Positions 1-6,878 of a stretch of DNA of 9,680 nt are shown here, piece after piece. Position 1 is the stretch's first letter; the number at the start of each line of letters is the position of its first letter. The position numbers and the translations under genes were made by a program. Where the stretch lies: contig CAMXUZ010000166.1 of the NCBI GenBank assembly GCA_947251855.1, forward strand, positions 1-9,680, read 5' to 3'. The notes beneath the pieces were generated by a model that saw only the letters and a list, made by a program, of their open reading frames with translations, searched no databases and was not told the origin of the DNA. The DNA is from an uncultured Ruaniaceae bacterium (GTDB lineage Bacteria; Actinomycetota; Actinomycetes; Actinomycetales; Beutenbergiaceae).

Positions 1-68
1 GCTACGGGTTCGCGGTGGTCAACTCAGCCATCCAACGTAACGTTGATGGAGTACTTCAGGGGTCGCAT
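1..68 (-). pseudogene. 5' fragment of dihydrofolate reductase-like (RibD_C) gene with in-frame TGA
   Basis: Reading the minus strand from ATG at 68-66 gives MRPLKYSINVTLDG, then TGA (26-24), then VDHREPV up to the window edge. This matches, from memory, the N-terminus of actinobacterial 'dihydrofolate reductase family' proteins (RibD C-terminal fold), which start nearly this way and continue G-C-[CV]-D-H-R. The TGA therefore stands where a Cys is expected (codon 15) and the frame is still recognisable after it. A stop (72-74) lies in frame just upstream of the ATG, so the start cannot be moved out. No good Shine-Dalgarno is seen. The likeliest explanation is a nonsense mutation, and so a pseudogene. 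A sequencing error is possible. UGA recoding is unlikely, since other genes here end in TGA. Only 22 codons are visible, so integrity further downstream is unknown. Confidence 0.6.
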
Positions 69-296
69 GCTTCACGCTAACGCCCCCGGCCCCCGAGTGG
101 AAGATCTCGCCGAGTAGTAAGGGATTTACCGCGGCAGGCGGTCCATCAGCACGCAAGGTATTCCCCTAGAAAAACTAGTGCTCTGGCTGGATACGGCCGT
201 CACCTCGCCGATGGCGCCGATACTTCTCCAAGAACGATCTCTCTCGCCTCTATCGGGGCCTTTTGCCGCTAGGATTTTCCATCCCGCCCCCGGGCG
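69..296. other. Intergenic region with no supported gene
   Basis: No reading frame here looks like a protein. Short inverted repeats are present: ACCGC/GCGGT with a 5-nt loop (128-142), and CTAG-AAAAA-CTAG (166-178). Neither is followed by the T-run expected of an intrinsic terminator. The operon's terminator should lie here, just past the aldolase stop. A GC-rich patch around 285-297 could form a 4-bp hairpin, but it is not convincing. Confidence 0.5.
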
Positions 297-965
297 CTAA
301 TACCCGGCGGTGGCGAGTTCTGCCCCAGCAAGTAGATCTCGGGTACGGGATACACCCAGTCGGTCGGCACCAGCTGCCAGCAACTCCTGAGCCTGGCGCA
401 GGTTTCGGATCCCACCCGAAGCCTTCACCTTCGCCCTGCCTGCGACGGCTTCCGCCATGATGCGTACGGCGTGGAGCGTCGCACCGCCCGCAGGGTGGAA
501 TCCAGTTGAAGTCTTCACGTAGTCCGCTCCCCCAGCAACCGCAGCGCTGCAGGCATTTGTGAGCGCGGCATCGTCTAACACTGCCGATTCCATGATTGTC
601 TTCAACGTCACGCCCGGAACCTCGTCCCGGATCAGCCGCACCTCGCGCTCGATATCGCAGAATCGGTGTTCGATCGCGGCGGTCAAGGAGATGACCATGT
701 CGATCTCGGATGCTCCCTGCTCGGCGAGGAAAGCCGCCTCGGCGGCCTTCACCGCCGGCAGGTGCTGCCCACTGGGAAATCCACATACCGCAGTGATCCG
801 GGCTTCCGGGTAGCGTGAGACGATCGGTGCCACCATGCTGGGAGCGATGCAGATGGAAAGCACTCCTAGGTTCAGGCCCTCTTCCACGAACCTACCTACC
901 TCATCGACAGTCACATCGGGGCGAAGCAGGGTGTGGTCGATCTTTTGCAAAACGTCGTGTACCAA
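297..965 (-). CDS. deoC: Deoxyribose-phosphate aldolase-like protein (DeoC family)
   Basis: Class I (Schiff-base) aldolase of the DeoC/FbaB TIM-barrel family. The classical reaction splits 2-deoxyribose 5-phosphate into acetaldehyde and glyceraldehyde 3-phosphate. Numbered from the longest frame (TTG at 1001, 234 aa), the sequence shows IDHTLLRPD at 21-29, EIDMV with the expected catalytic Asp101, VKTSTGF with the Schiff-base Lys163, and VKASGGIR with Lys193. The start is taken as TTG at 965, because AAAAGGGA (970-977) lies 4 nt upstream and the protein then begins a few residues before IDHTLL, as in relatives. TTG 1001 has no visible ribosome binding site. With this start the length is 222 aa, normal for the family. 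Two places are unusual: the loop after EIDMVI reads SLTAAIE instead of the common N-I-G-x-L-K type, and the phosphate-site motif reads GVSRTR rather than G-[TA]-S-S/A-G. The substrate may therefore be a related sugar phosphate. It is the last gene of the operon and ends in TAG. Confidence 0.88.
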   Translation of the reverse strand: MVHDVLQKIDHTLLRPDVTVDEVGRFVEEGLNLGVLSICIAPSMVAPIVSRYPEARITAVCGFPSGQHLPAVKAAEAAFLAEQGASEIDMVISLTAAIEHRFCDIEREVRLIRDEVPGVTLKTIMESAVLDDAALTNACSAAVAGGADYVKTSTGFHPAGGATLHAVRIMAEAVAGRAKVKASGGIRNLRQAQELLAAGADRLGVSRTRDLLAGAELATAGY

Positions 966-1012
966 TTGATCCCTTTTCTTTTTGAAAACACCGTGGCGCA
1001 AGGCCGCTGATT

Positions 1013-2611
1013 TTAGCCGTTACGTAAACGGATGACGGTCCGCTCCAGCCCGACCGCTATAAAGTAGAGAACCAGGGAAGTGCCACTGATCGCTGCGACG
1101 TTGGCCCATACGGCCGAGTTGTTGGCGCGTCCGATCGCCGAGATAAGGCTGTCCCCTACCCCGCTTCCGGTGGCGAGCCATTCGGCAAGGAGTGCCCCGG
1201 CGATCGCGCCGGGCAGCGCGACCCGGATCGAGGCGAACAGTGCGGGCAAGCAGGAAGCGATGCGGACCTTAAACAGGATCGTCGTGTCGCTTCCTCCGTA
1301 TACGCGCACGAGGTCGACGAGCGCCTTGGGGGCGGCGTTGAGGCCCAGAGTGAGGTTCACCAACGCGGGGAAGAACACGATCACTCCGCCCATCATGGCT
1401 AGAGTTGCTGTTCCGCGCCCGAATACAAGGATGATCACCGGTGCGAGGGCAATCAGGGGGACGGTGCGCACGAGCATCACTAGGGGCATGAACGCGTGGC
1501 TGATCGCAGGCACGAGCACAAAGACGCAGGCAAGAATCGCCGCAGCAGCGAGGCCCGCGCCGAAACCGATACCGGCATCCATGAGCGTTTGCAGCACGTC
1601 ACCGAACAGCACGCTTCTGCGTTCGCCGCCGCTGTCGGAATCAAACAGGTACTCGGCCACGGCGATCGGGCTCTTACCCGCATAGGGCGAGACCCGGAAA
1701 GCCTTGAGTGCCAGCGCCCACAACACGATCAGCCCGATAATCGAGGCGAGAGCGACTGACACGCCTTTCCACCAGGGCTGCCTCTCCCCGGGTTCGTCTA
1801 GTTTGCCCACAGCCAAAGCCCCGCCATGATACCGCTTGACGGTGAGTTCGACGAGGCTCAGTAGAGCGAACCCGGCCCCGGCGATGATTGCGCAGACCAC
1901 CGCGATGGCCCACGTGCGCTGGGCGTCCATGTGTTGTTGGGCGTTGACCATCGCCGGTCCCAAACCCCGATCTACACCGCCCACGTACTCACCCAGAATC
2001 GCCCCGAGCAGGGCGGACGGCGCCGCGATCTTGAGACCGCCGATGATCGCGGGCAACGCTGCTGGCACCCGCACCTTGACAAACTGCAGCCATGCACTGC
2101 CGCCGTAGGCTGCCACGAGGTCGAGGGCGCCTTGGTCAGCTGACTTAAAGCCGAGGATCGTGTTCATCAAAGTTGTGAAAAACACCGCTAGTCCTGCGAG
2201 GACGATTGCGGTCATGGAGGGCTGCCCGAGACCCGGCGCCCCCACGATGAGGTAGATCACCGGTCCGATCGCGACGATGGGCACACAGTAGGTGACCACG
2301 CCGAATTGCATGATTGGGCGTTCCGCGCGCGGGAAGATGCTTACCAGTGCGCCGAGCAGGATGGCACAAAGGACGCCCCAGAAGTACCCGAGGAGAGCTT
2401 CCCGTACGGTGATGAGGGCGTTTGGCCAATAGAACCCAAGGCCGTCCGATGCGAGGCGCACAATCACCTGCAGCGGCGTCGGGAGTGTGCCGCTTTGGGC
2501 AAATATCGTCAGCGAGAGCAGGGTCCACGCGGCAAAGATCGCGGCCGTGCCGATGAGGCCGACCCACACCTTGCCATGTTTCTTCCTACTTCCCAGCGCT
2601 ACCGCAGTCAT
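1013..2611 (-). CDS. ABC transporter permease, fused double domain (NitT/TauT type)
   Basis: Integral membrane part of an ABC importer of the nitrate/sulfonate/taurine/HMP class. The 532-aa protein is two SsuC/TauC-like permeases joined head to tail, with a linker near residues 258-282 (charged, containing [10 protein letters not shown]). Each half has several hydrophobic segments and a cytoplasmic EAA-type loop that contacts the ATPase: the first around 163-210 (DLVAAYGG, then [13 protein letters not shown]), the second around 431-478 (DLVRVYGG, then [12 protein letters not shown]). A single polypeptide can therefore supply both transmembrane subunits, whereas most members of this class use a ~250-aa homodimer. 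Its ATG overlaps the ATPase stop in an ATGA (2608-2611), indicating translational coupling. It ends in TAA. The halves are clearly divergent in sequence, so the duplication is not recent. The transported compound cannot be read from the permease. Confidence 0.92.
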   Translation of the reverse strand: MTAVALGSRKKHGKVWVGLIGTAAIFAAWTLLSLTIFAQSGTLPTPLQVIVRLASDGLGFYWPNALITVREALLGYFWGVLCAILLGALVSIFPRAERPIMQFGVVTYCVPIVAIGPVIYLIVGAPGLGQPSMTAIVLAGLAVFFTTLMNTILGFKSADQGALDLVAAYGGSAWLQFVKVRVPAALPAIIGGLKIAAPSALLGAILGEYVGGVDRGLGPAMVNAQQHMDAQRTWAIAVVCAIIAGAGFALLSLVELTVKRYHGGALAVGKLDEPGERQPWWKGVSVALASIIGLIVLWALALKAFRVSPYAGKSPIAVAEYLFDSDSGGERRSVLFGDVLQTLMDAGIGFGAGLAAAAILACVFVLVPAISHAFMPLVMLVRTVPLIALAPVIILVFGRGTATLAMMGGVIVFFPALVNLTLGLNAAPKALVDLVRVYGGSDTTILFKVRIASCLPALFASIRVALPGAIAGALLAEWLATGSGVGDSLISAIGRANNSAVWANVAAISGTSLVLYFIAVGLERTVIRLRNG

Positions 2612-3408
2612 GATGCCGTCTCCGTGGGGCTTGCCGTCATGCTCTCCCCCTTGCCGAACAGCAGGTCGGATGCGTGGTCCATGTAAGTGTTGAATTCTTT
2701 GCTGCGCATGATCTCCGGCGTACGAGGTCTGGGCAGGTCGATCTCCATGACCTCTTTGACCCGTCCAGGCCGGGCAGACATTACGGCCACCTTGTCAGAA
2801 AGGAAGATCGCCTCACTGATCCCATGGGTCACCATCAACGTAGTGATTGGACGGTTCATCCAGATCCGTTGCAGCTCGAGGTTCATGCGCTGTCGAGTCA
2901 TATCGTCTAACGCTCCGAACGGCTCGTCGAGGAGCAGGACCTCCGGCTCCACCACGAGAGAGCGAGCGATCGACACTCGCTGGCGCATCCCGCCAGAGAG
3001 CTGCGACGGCTTCGAGTTCTCAAACCCTTGCAGCCCCACGAGATCGATCAGGGAGGGGACAAGTCCCGGCGCAGGTTTGATACCTGCGACCTCCAGCGGA
3101 AGGCGAATATTTCTACTCACCGAACGCCATGGCATGAGCGCCGAGTCTTGGAACGCGATCCCCACATTTCCATCGGCCCGCATCTTGTCCGGGTCCTGCC
3201 CGTTCACCCGGACCCCGCCCGAGGTGGGCTCATCAAGTCCGGCTATGATGCGCAGGACGGTTGATTTACCGCAGCCTGACGGGCCGAGCAGGGAGAGAAA
3301 CTCCCCGTTGGCGGTTTCCAGGCTCACGTTGTCCAGCGCCGTGACAGCCGAGTCTCCGCGCCCGAATACCTTGCTCAGGCCCTTGAGATAGATTCCCTCT
3401 TCGGTCAC
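2608..3408 (-). CDS. ABC transporter ATP-binding protein (SsuB/TauB-like)
   Basis: Cytoplasmic ATPase that powers the importer encoded by its neighbours. All nucleotide-binding motifs are present in the 266-aa product: Walker [10 protein letters not shown] (42-50), Q-loop Gln87 ([10 protein letters not shown]), signature LSGGMRQR (137-144), Walker B VLLLDEP (157-163) with catalytic Glu162, and switch His195 (MVTHG). The LMPW after the Q-loop and the DEPFGALD stretch are typical of the nitrate/sulfonate/taurine subclass. The start is GTG at 3408, only 3 nt after the stop of the binding-protein gene, with GAGGGG about 9 nt upstream inside that gene's end. The C-terminal tail (after residue ~240) is short, with no extra regulatory domain. 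It overlaps the permease start by 4 nt. Confidence 0.95.
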   Translation of the reverse strand: MTEEGIYLKGLSKVFGRGDSAVTALDNVSLETANGEFLSLLGPSGCGKSTVLRIIAGLDEPTSGGVRVNGQDPDKMRADGNVGIAFQDSALMPWRSVSRNIRLPLEVAGIKPAPGLVPSLIDLVGLQGFENSKPSQLSGGMRQRVSIARSLVVEPEVLLLDEPFGALDDMTRQRMNLELQRIWMNRPITTLMVTHGISEAIFLSDKVAVMSARPGRVKEVMEIDLPRPRTPEIMRSKEFNTYMDHASDLLFGKGESMTASPTETAS

Positions 3409-3411
3409 GTG

Positions 3412-4473
3412 TCATCCCCTCACCTTGAGCAGTTCCGGGTTCTCCTCGTAGATCTCGTCGAGGAGCGACATGTCATACAGCGTGTCGCCATCGAGGGTGA
3501 TGTCGGCATTTTTCAGGGCCTCAGTGTTCGCGGTGATCTCTTCGTCAGAGAGCCGGAAGAGACCTTCATCTTCGGAGCCTTCAGGGTAGATGTAGTCGAT
3601 CTGCACCTTGCCCTGTTCGTGTTCCTTCTCCTCATCGAGACCAAGATCCGCACCGTACTTGTTCAGCGCCAGGTCGACACCGAGTGCGGGATCGTTCACC
3701 TCATCGGCCCAGCCGGCGATCTCCGCGCGCAGGAATGCCTTGTACATCTCGCGGTTCTGCTCCAGTTCCTCCGTGTGCACGGCGAACACAGTTCCCGTCA
3801 GGGGCAGGCCGTTTTCGTACAGGGGCAGGGAGACGACGTCCTCCCCGGCGAGCTCAAGAGTCAGCAGCTCGTTCGTGGCCAAGGCGAAGTATCCGTCCAC
3901 CTCTCCTTCGGTCAGGAGGGCGGGGCTGCCTTCTGCGGGGACGAAGGTGATGTCGTCAGCCTCCATCCCGTTGGCAGCGAGGAATGCCTCCATGATGATT
4001 TCCGCAGTACCGGCAGTCACCCCGATCCGCTTGCCCTTGAGATCTTCGGGGGTGCGGATCGAGTTGTCCCCTTCCATCGACATCACCGTGAAAGCGTTCG
4101 CCTTGTAGGTCGCGCCGATGATGGTCAGGGGCATGTCCTCTTCCTCGATAACTGAGGCAGTACCGAGGGTGGTAGAGTATCCGACGTCCGCCTTCTTGGT
4201 CGCCACAGACGCTTCCACGGCTGTGGGTCCCGAAATCATGTTGACCGAAGTGATCCCTTCGTCGGTGTAATAGCCCTTGTCGTCAGCGACGTACTCTCCG
4301 GCGTTCTGCGCATTCTTGATGAACGAGAGCTGCAGGGTGAGCTCACCGAAGCCCTCTCCCCCGCCGTCCGCTTGTGCCCCGCCGTCGCCGGAGGAGCATG
4401 CGCTCAGCGCCATTAGACTCGCGGCCGCAAGTGCGGCAATTGAGGTCGAGATCTTCTCACGGTTGTTTTTCAT
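3412..4473 (-). CDS. ABC transporter substrate-binding lipoprotein (NMT1/SsuA-like)
   Basis: Extracytoplasmic solute receptor, 353 aa, anchored by lipid. The N-terminus has Lys/Arg residues, a hydrophobic stretch and a lipobox L-S-A-C with Cys26, then a Gly/Asp/Ser-rich linker to about residue 43. The mature part follows the NMT1/SsuA periplasmic-binding fold: LSFIKNAQNAGEYVADDKGYY (49-69; compare the family's P-N-x-x-x-x-G-x-Y-x-A-x-x-K-G-Y pattern), and DLKGKRIGVTAGTAE (144-158), the usual second-lobe entry. The first motif resembles receptors for pyrimidine- or flavin-like compounds (ThiY, RibY) more than taurine receptors, hinting at a heteroaromatic or nucleoside-like ligand. This is inference. 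The protein is acidic throughout, including the C-terminus. The start ATG has a strong ribosome binding site, AAAGGAG (4478-4484), which suits a receptor needed in excess over the ATPase and permease. Confidence 0.93.
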   Translation of the reverse strand: MKNNREKISTSIAALAAASLMALSACSSGDGGAQADGGGEGFGELTLQLSFIKNAQNAGEYVADDKGYYTDEGITSVNMISGPTAVEASVATKKADVGYSTTLGTASVIEEEDMPLTIIGATYKANAFTVMSMEGDNSIRTPEDLKGKRIGVTAGTAEIIMEAFLAANGMEADDITFVPAEGSPALLTEGEVDGYFALATNELLTLELAGEDVVSLPLYENGLPLTGTVFAVHTEELEQNREMYKAFLRAEIAGWADEVNDPALGVDLALNKYGADLGLDEEKEHEQGKVQIDYIYPEGSEDEGLFRLSDEEITANTEALKNADITLDGDTLYDMSLLDEIYEENPELLKVRG

Positions 4474-4477
4474 GACT

Positions 4478-4484
4478 CTCCTTT
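4478..4484 (-). promoter_or_regulatory. Strong Shine-Dalgarno of the substrate-binding protein gene
   Basis: AAAGGAG on the minus strand, 4 nt from the ATG at 4473. It is the clearest ribosome binding site within the operon. Neighbouring genes rely on overlap coupling or weak sites, so this one probably boosts receptor synthesis. Confidence 0.7.
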
Positions 4485-4503
4485 GGGTCGTGTTTCTTAT
4501 CGG

Positions 4504-5079
4504 TTATTCGCCGGCTGCGCCGATCATTGCGGTGAGGCCGTCCTGTCGGCGTTGGCCAAACCGTGCTTCCGCGATCGCGACAGCCTCGGCCGCCGTTGCC
4601 GCGAAGGTAACTTCTGTGACTCTGCGCTCATCGAGCCACTTTCCTTCAATAAGGATGCTTCCGAGCCGCTCGGACCACCCGCCCGTGTCGTTGACGATCA
4701 CGATGGGAACGCCGGCGTCGTACGCGATGGTGATCTCGTTAAGTGTCCCCACCCCGCCGCCCACTACTACGACCGCGTCGGCACAGCGCGCGGTGAGGAA
4801 ATTTCGAACGGTTCCCAGGCCGGTGGGGAACACGAGATCAACGTAGGGGTTGGCGAACTCGAAGTCCCCTTGCGGAAGAAAGCCGACCGTCAAACCGCCG
4901 GCTTGTTGCGCCCCTTGGCATGCCGCTTCCATCGTCCCCCCGGTGCCACCGGAGAGGAGTACGTGGCCGGCCCGCGCGACCTCCTGGCCGACGGCGACGG
5001 CGGCATCCGTAACGTACGCAGGAAGGATCACCCCCGCGCGGGCAGCATTTCCGAGAATCCCGATCGTTCGTCTTCTCAT
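4504..5079 (-). CDS. TIGR00725/LOG-like SLOG-fold protein, possible nucleotide phosphoribohydrolase
   Basis: 191-aa Rossmann-like protein of the SLOG superfamily (once annotated 'lysine decarboxylase-like'), closest in pattern to the TIGR00725 group. It shows a glycine-rich nucleotide-binding turn, SGGTGGTMEAACQGA (43-57), then GLGTVRNFLTARCADAVV (87-104) with Arg92, and GGGVGTLNE (107-115). The last is the counterpart of the P-G-G-x-G-T-x-x-E motif of LOG enzymes, which hydrolyse nucleoside 5'-monophosphates to base plus ribose 5-phosphate. Leading Pro is replaced by Gly, but Gly-Thr and Glu115 are kept. Biochemistry for TIGR00725 itself is, to my knowledge, poorly established. Lying between a PfkB kinase and an aldolase operon, a role in cleaving a phosphorylated nucleoside is attractive but inferred. 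Its ATG overlaps the kinase stop in an ATGA (5076-5079). It ends in TAA, 30 nt before the binding-protein gene. Confidence 0.88.
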   Translation of the reverse strand: MRRRTIGILGNAARAGVILPAYVTDAAVAVGQEVARAGHVLLSGGTGGTMEAACQGAQQAGGLTVGFLPQGDFEFANPYVDLVFPTGLGTVRNFLTARCADAVVVVGGGVGTLNEITIAYDAGVPIVIVNDTGGWSERLGSILIEGKWLDERRVTEVTFAATAAEAVAIAEARFGQRRQDGLTAMIGAAGE

Positions 5080-6077
5080 AACTTCTTCACGTCCTTTTCA
5101 ATCACTGCCGCCCGTTGATCAACACGGCCCCCACCGTGAACGGCAACATCGAGGGGATAGTTGGTTTCAAGTGCCAAAGAGGCGTACGCGCTCGCGAAGG
5201 CAGCGGCGCGCACGAGGCTGTCTCCCCGCAGAACTGCGCAGGCGAATGCTCCGCAGAAGACGTCTCCCGCCCCGGTCGGATCGCCACCGCCCGTGTGTGT
5301 CCACGCAGGAAGGTGCCACATGCTCCCCTTCTCGGAAAGAACAGCACCATCGGCGCCGCACTTGAGCACAATCACCTCCGCTCCTGCCTCGTGCAGCTTG
5401 CGTGTTATTACTAGCGGATCCTCGCCGGGAGCCATGACGTCGAAGTCCGAGGTGCTCGGGAGGAACACGTCCAAAGCAGAAAACGCTGGCTCCAACTCCG
5501 AGAACTTGAGCGGTGACATCTCGAAGCGGGCCGGGCAGTCGGCCTGGAGGTAGTCGGCACCTTCGAGTGCGTCGACGAGCTCTGCGAACCTCCGCACGGG
5601 CAGCAGGCCGAGATGCCAATTGCTGTTGTCCACATCGACGTTGAGACTGCCCGCGTCGGGCAGCGCCGCGAAGCGGATCTTTTCGTCCCGAGTAGTGTCA
5701 AGGAATTCCCCGCGCACGCGGGCCTCGAGCTCGGCGACCCGCTCGCGGTTCGCCGGTTGCTCTCTGGCACCGTCCGCGCTATACGAGAAAGTGACCCGCG
5801 CGGTGGGGCCCTGGCGGCGGGCGATATTAGTGATATCGACCCCGGCGGCCTCGATAGCCGCAAGCGCTTCGGCTGGATACTCCTGGCCAACAACTCCGTG
5901 GATCGCCGGAGCGCCTCCAGCCGCGACACTTCCCGCGGATGCCCACAGTGCGTTTCCACCTAGGAGACCGACCAGTGGCGTACCATCGGGCCGGATAATG
6001 GCGTCGAGAGTGACGCCACCGACAACGCGGATTGCCGGTGCTCGCGCTTCGTTGCTGTCCATCATGAAATGGAGCAT
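5076..6077 (-). CDS. PfkB-family carbohydrate/nucleoside kinase
   Basis: 333-aa kinase of the ribokinase/PfkB fold, which transfers phosphate from ATP to a hydroxymethyl group of a sugar or nucleoside. It shows an N-terminal strand VVGGVTLDAI (18-27), the first-signature region LLGGNALWASAG (38-49; the family usually has GG-x-x-x-N), and second signature GGGDPTGAGDVFCGAF (263-278), with Asp272 as catalytic base and GAG as anion hole. A Pro replaces the usual Thr of D-T-x-G-A-G-D. An acidic/basic insert around 105-135 lies where ribokinase has lid or substrate loops. Substrate cannot be assigned; relatives include ribokinase, adenosine and pseudouridine kinases. ATGs occur at codons 1, 5 and 6 (6077, 6065, 6062), none with a good ribosome binding site, so the exact start is uncertain and a leaderless mRNA is possible. 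It is the first gene of the operon, divergent from the GntR gene. Confidence 0.9.
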   Translation of the reverse strand: MLHFMMDSNEARAPAIRVVGGVTLDAIIRPDGTPLVGLLGGNALWASAGSVAAGGAPAIHGVVGQEYPAEALAAIEAAGVDITNIARRQGPTARVTFSYSADGAREQPANRERVAELEARVRGEFLDTTRDEKIRFAALPDAGSLNVDVDNSNWHLGLLPVRRFAELVDALEGADYLQADCPARFEMSPLKFSELEPAFSALDVFLPSTSDFDVMAPGEDPLVITRKLHEAGAEVIVLKCGADGAVLSEKGSMWHLPAWTHTGGGDPTGAGDVFCGAFACAVLRGDSLVRAAAFASAYASLALETNYPLDVAVHGGGRVDQRAAVIEKDVKKL

Positions 6078-6147
6078 AACAGGCTTTGTCTACTTTCACA
6101 CAATACGGTTAGATTTAGTGACTACCCCAGAAGAAAGGCCCTCAGAA
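6078..6147. promoter_or_regulatory. Divergent control region between kinase operon and GntR gene
   Basis: This 70-bp gap must hold promoters for both directions. For the plus strand a weak candidate is TTGTCT (6086-6091) with TAGATT (6110-6115), spacer 18. An odd palindrome, TAGTGACTA (6116-6124), would sit near that start point and is a plausible half-site arrangement for a GntR dimer. AGAAAGG (6132-6138) is the ribosome binding site for the regulator. On the minus strand TTGTGT and TTATGC lie about 17 nt apart, which would place initiation almost at the kinase ATGs. All of these are pattern matches by eye. Confidence 0.4.
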
Positions 6148-6864
6148 ATGTCCGATGCCCTCCAGCGCCTGCGCGACCCACGCCCGTTGGCGGTGCAGGT
6201 TTACGATCAAATCTACAAGGCGATCCATTCGGACTCAGACTCCCTAAAGGGCGAGATACCAACGGAAACGGCGCTGACAAACCTCCTCGGAGTCAGCCGC
6301 ACGACGGTGCGCACAGCACTCGCCCTCCTCGAAGAGGACGGACTCCTTGCACGGGGTCCGGGGCGGCGGCGGCACGTGGTCGACTCATCGGAACAGCAAG
6401 CCTCCTCGATCCCCACTTTGGAGCAATTGTTTAATATTGGGCAATGCGGGGAACTCCAGGTTTTGCACAAGCAAGAGGTGCCCGCCACACGTTGGGGGGC
6501 ATCCAAGCTCCAAGTACCCAGCAACACGCCGCTGACTATGTGGGCCACCCGAATCTATGACGGCGACACAATCGTGTGCGATTCCATCGAACTGGCGCCG
6601 GTCGACGTTGCATCAGCGGCAGTAGCGGACGACTCTTCCTTGCTACACGCGCTGGGAGAAGGCTTCTCTTCCGAATGCGTTTACGAATCCATACAGGTGG
6701 GACCGTACTCGAACCAGACCCGAGATGCTATTCCAGTCGATGCCGACTCACCGCGAATCGTCCTCACCCTGGTCGTCTCCTACGACGGGCGCCCCGCGTA
6801 TCTCGCGAAGCATGTGGCACTCCTTGAGCGCATGCCCATCTCCCTACTCAACCCCAAGAGATAG
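6148..6864 (+). CDS. GntR-family transcriptional regulator (HutC/UTRA type)
   Basis: 238-aa DNA-binding regulator, almost certainly controlling the divergent operon. The winged helix spans about residues 13-77: LAVQVYDQIYKAI, then KGEIPTETALTNLLGVSRTT (34-53), then VRTALALLEEDGLLARGPG. This follows the GntR pattern (L-P-S/T-E, L-G-V-S-R-x-T-V-R). The C-terminal part (about 95-235) has a length and end (a beta-rich finish with D-G-R-P-A-Y-L-A-K-H) typical of the UTRA effector domain seen in HutC-like members, which often bind phosphorylated sugars or small metabolites. The start is ATG 6148, with AGAAAGG 9 nt upstream. An in-frame GTG at 6118 is less likely, because it lies before that site. 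The effector is unknown; the operon's substrate or its phosphorylated form is the natural guess. This gene is AT-richer than genes to its right. It ends in TAG. Confidence 0.88.
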   Translation: MSDALQRLRDPRPLAVQVYDQIYKAIHSDSDSLKGEIPTETALTNLLGVSRTTVRTALALLEEDGLLARGPGRRRHVVDSSEQQASSIPTLEQLFNIGQCGELQVLHKQEVPATRWGASKLQVPSNTPLTMWATRIYDGDTIVCDSIELAPVDVASAAVADDSSLLHALGEGFSSECVYESIQVGPYSNQTRDAIPVDADSPRIVLTLVVSYDGRPAYLAKHVALLERMPISLLNPKR

Positions 6865-6878
6865 GAGTTTCTCGGCGT

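Noticed and set aside
24..26. Selenocysteine insertion at the TGA
   Set aside because: Not excluded, but the family is not a known selenoprotein family, neighbouring genes use TGA as stop, and the SECIS region lies outside the window, so it is kept only as a check within the pseudogene finding.
1..117. Plus-strand open frame ending in tandem TAG TAA
   Set aside because: The predicted peptide resembles nothing I know, whereas the minus strand here reads as a recognisable DHFR-family N-terminus.
166..178. CTAG-AAAAA-CTAG inverted repeat as a terminator or operator
   Set aside because: Arms of only 4 bp and no T-run; not distinguishable from chance.
966..1001. Longer deoC start at TTG 1001
   Set aside because: No ribosome binding site precedes it and the added Lys/Arg-rich residues are unlike the family; the TTG at 965 has AAAAGGGA in place.
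3409..4155. Long plus-strand frame (248 aa) opposite the binding-protein gene
   Set aside because: It is the antisense shadow of a clear lipoprotein gene, a common effect of GC-rich codon bias.
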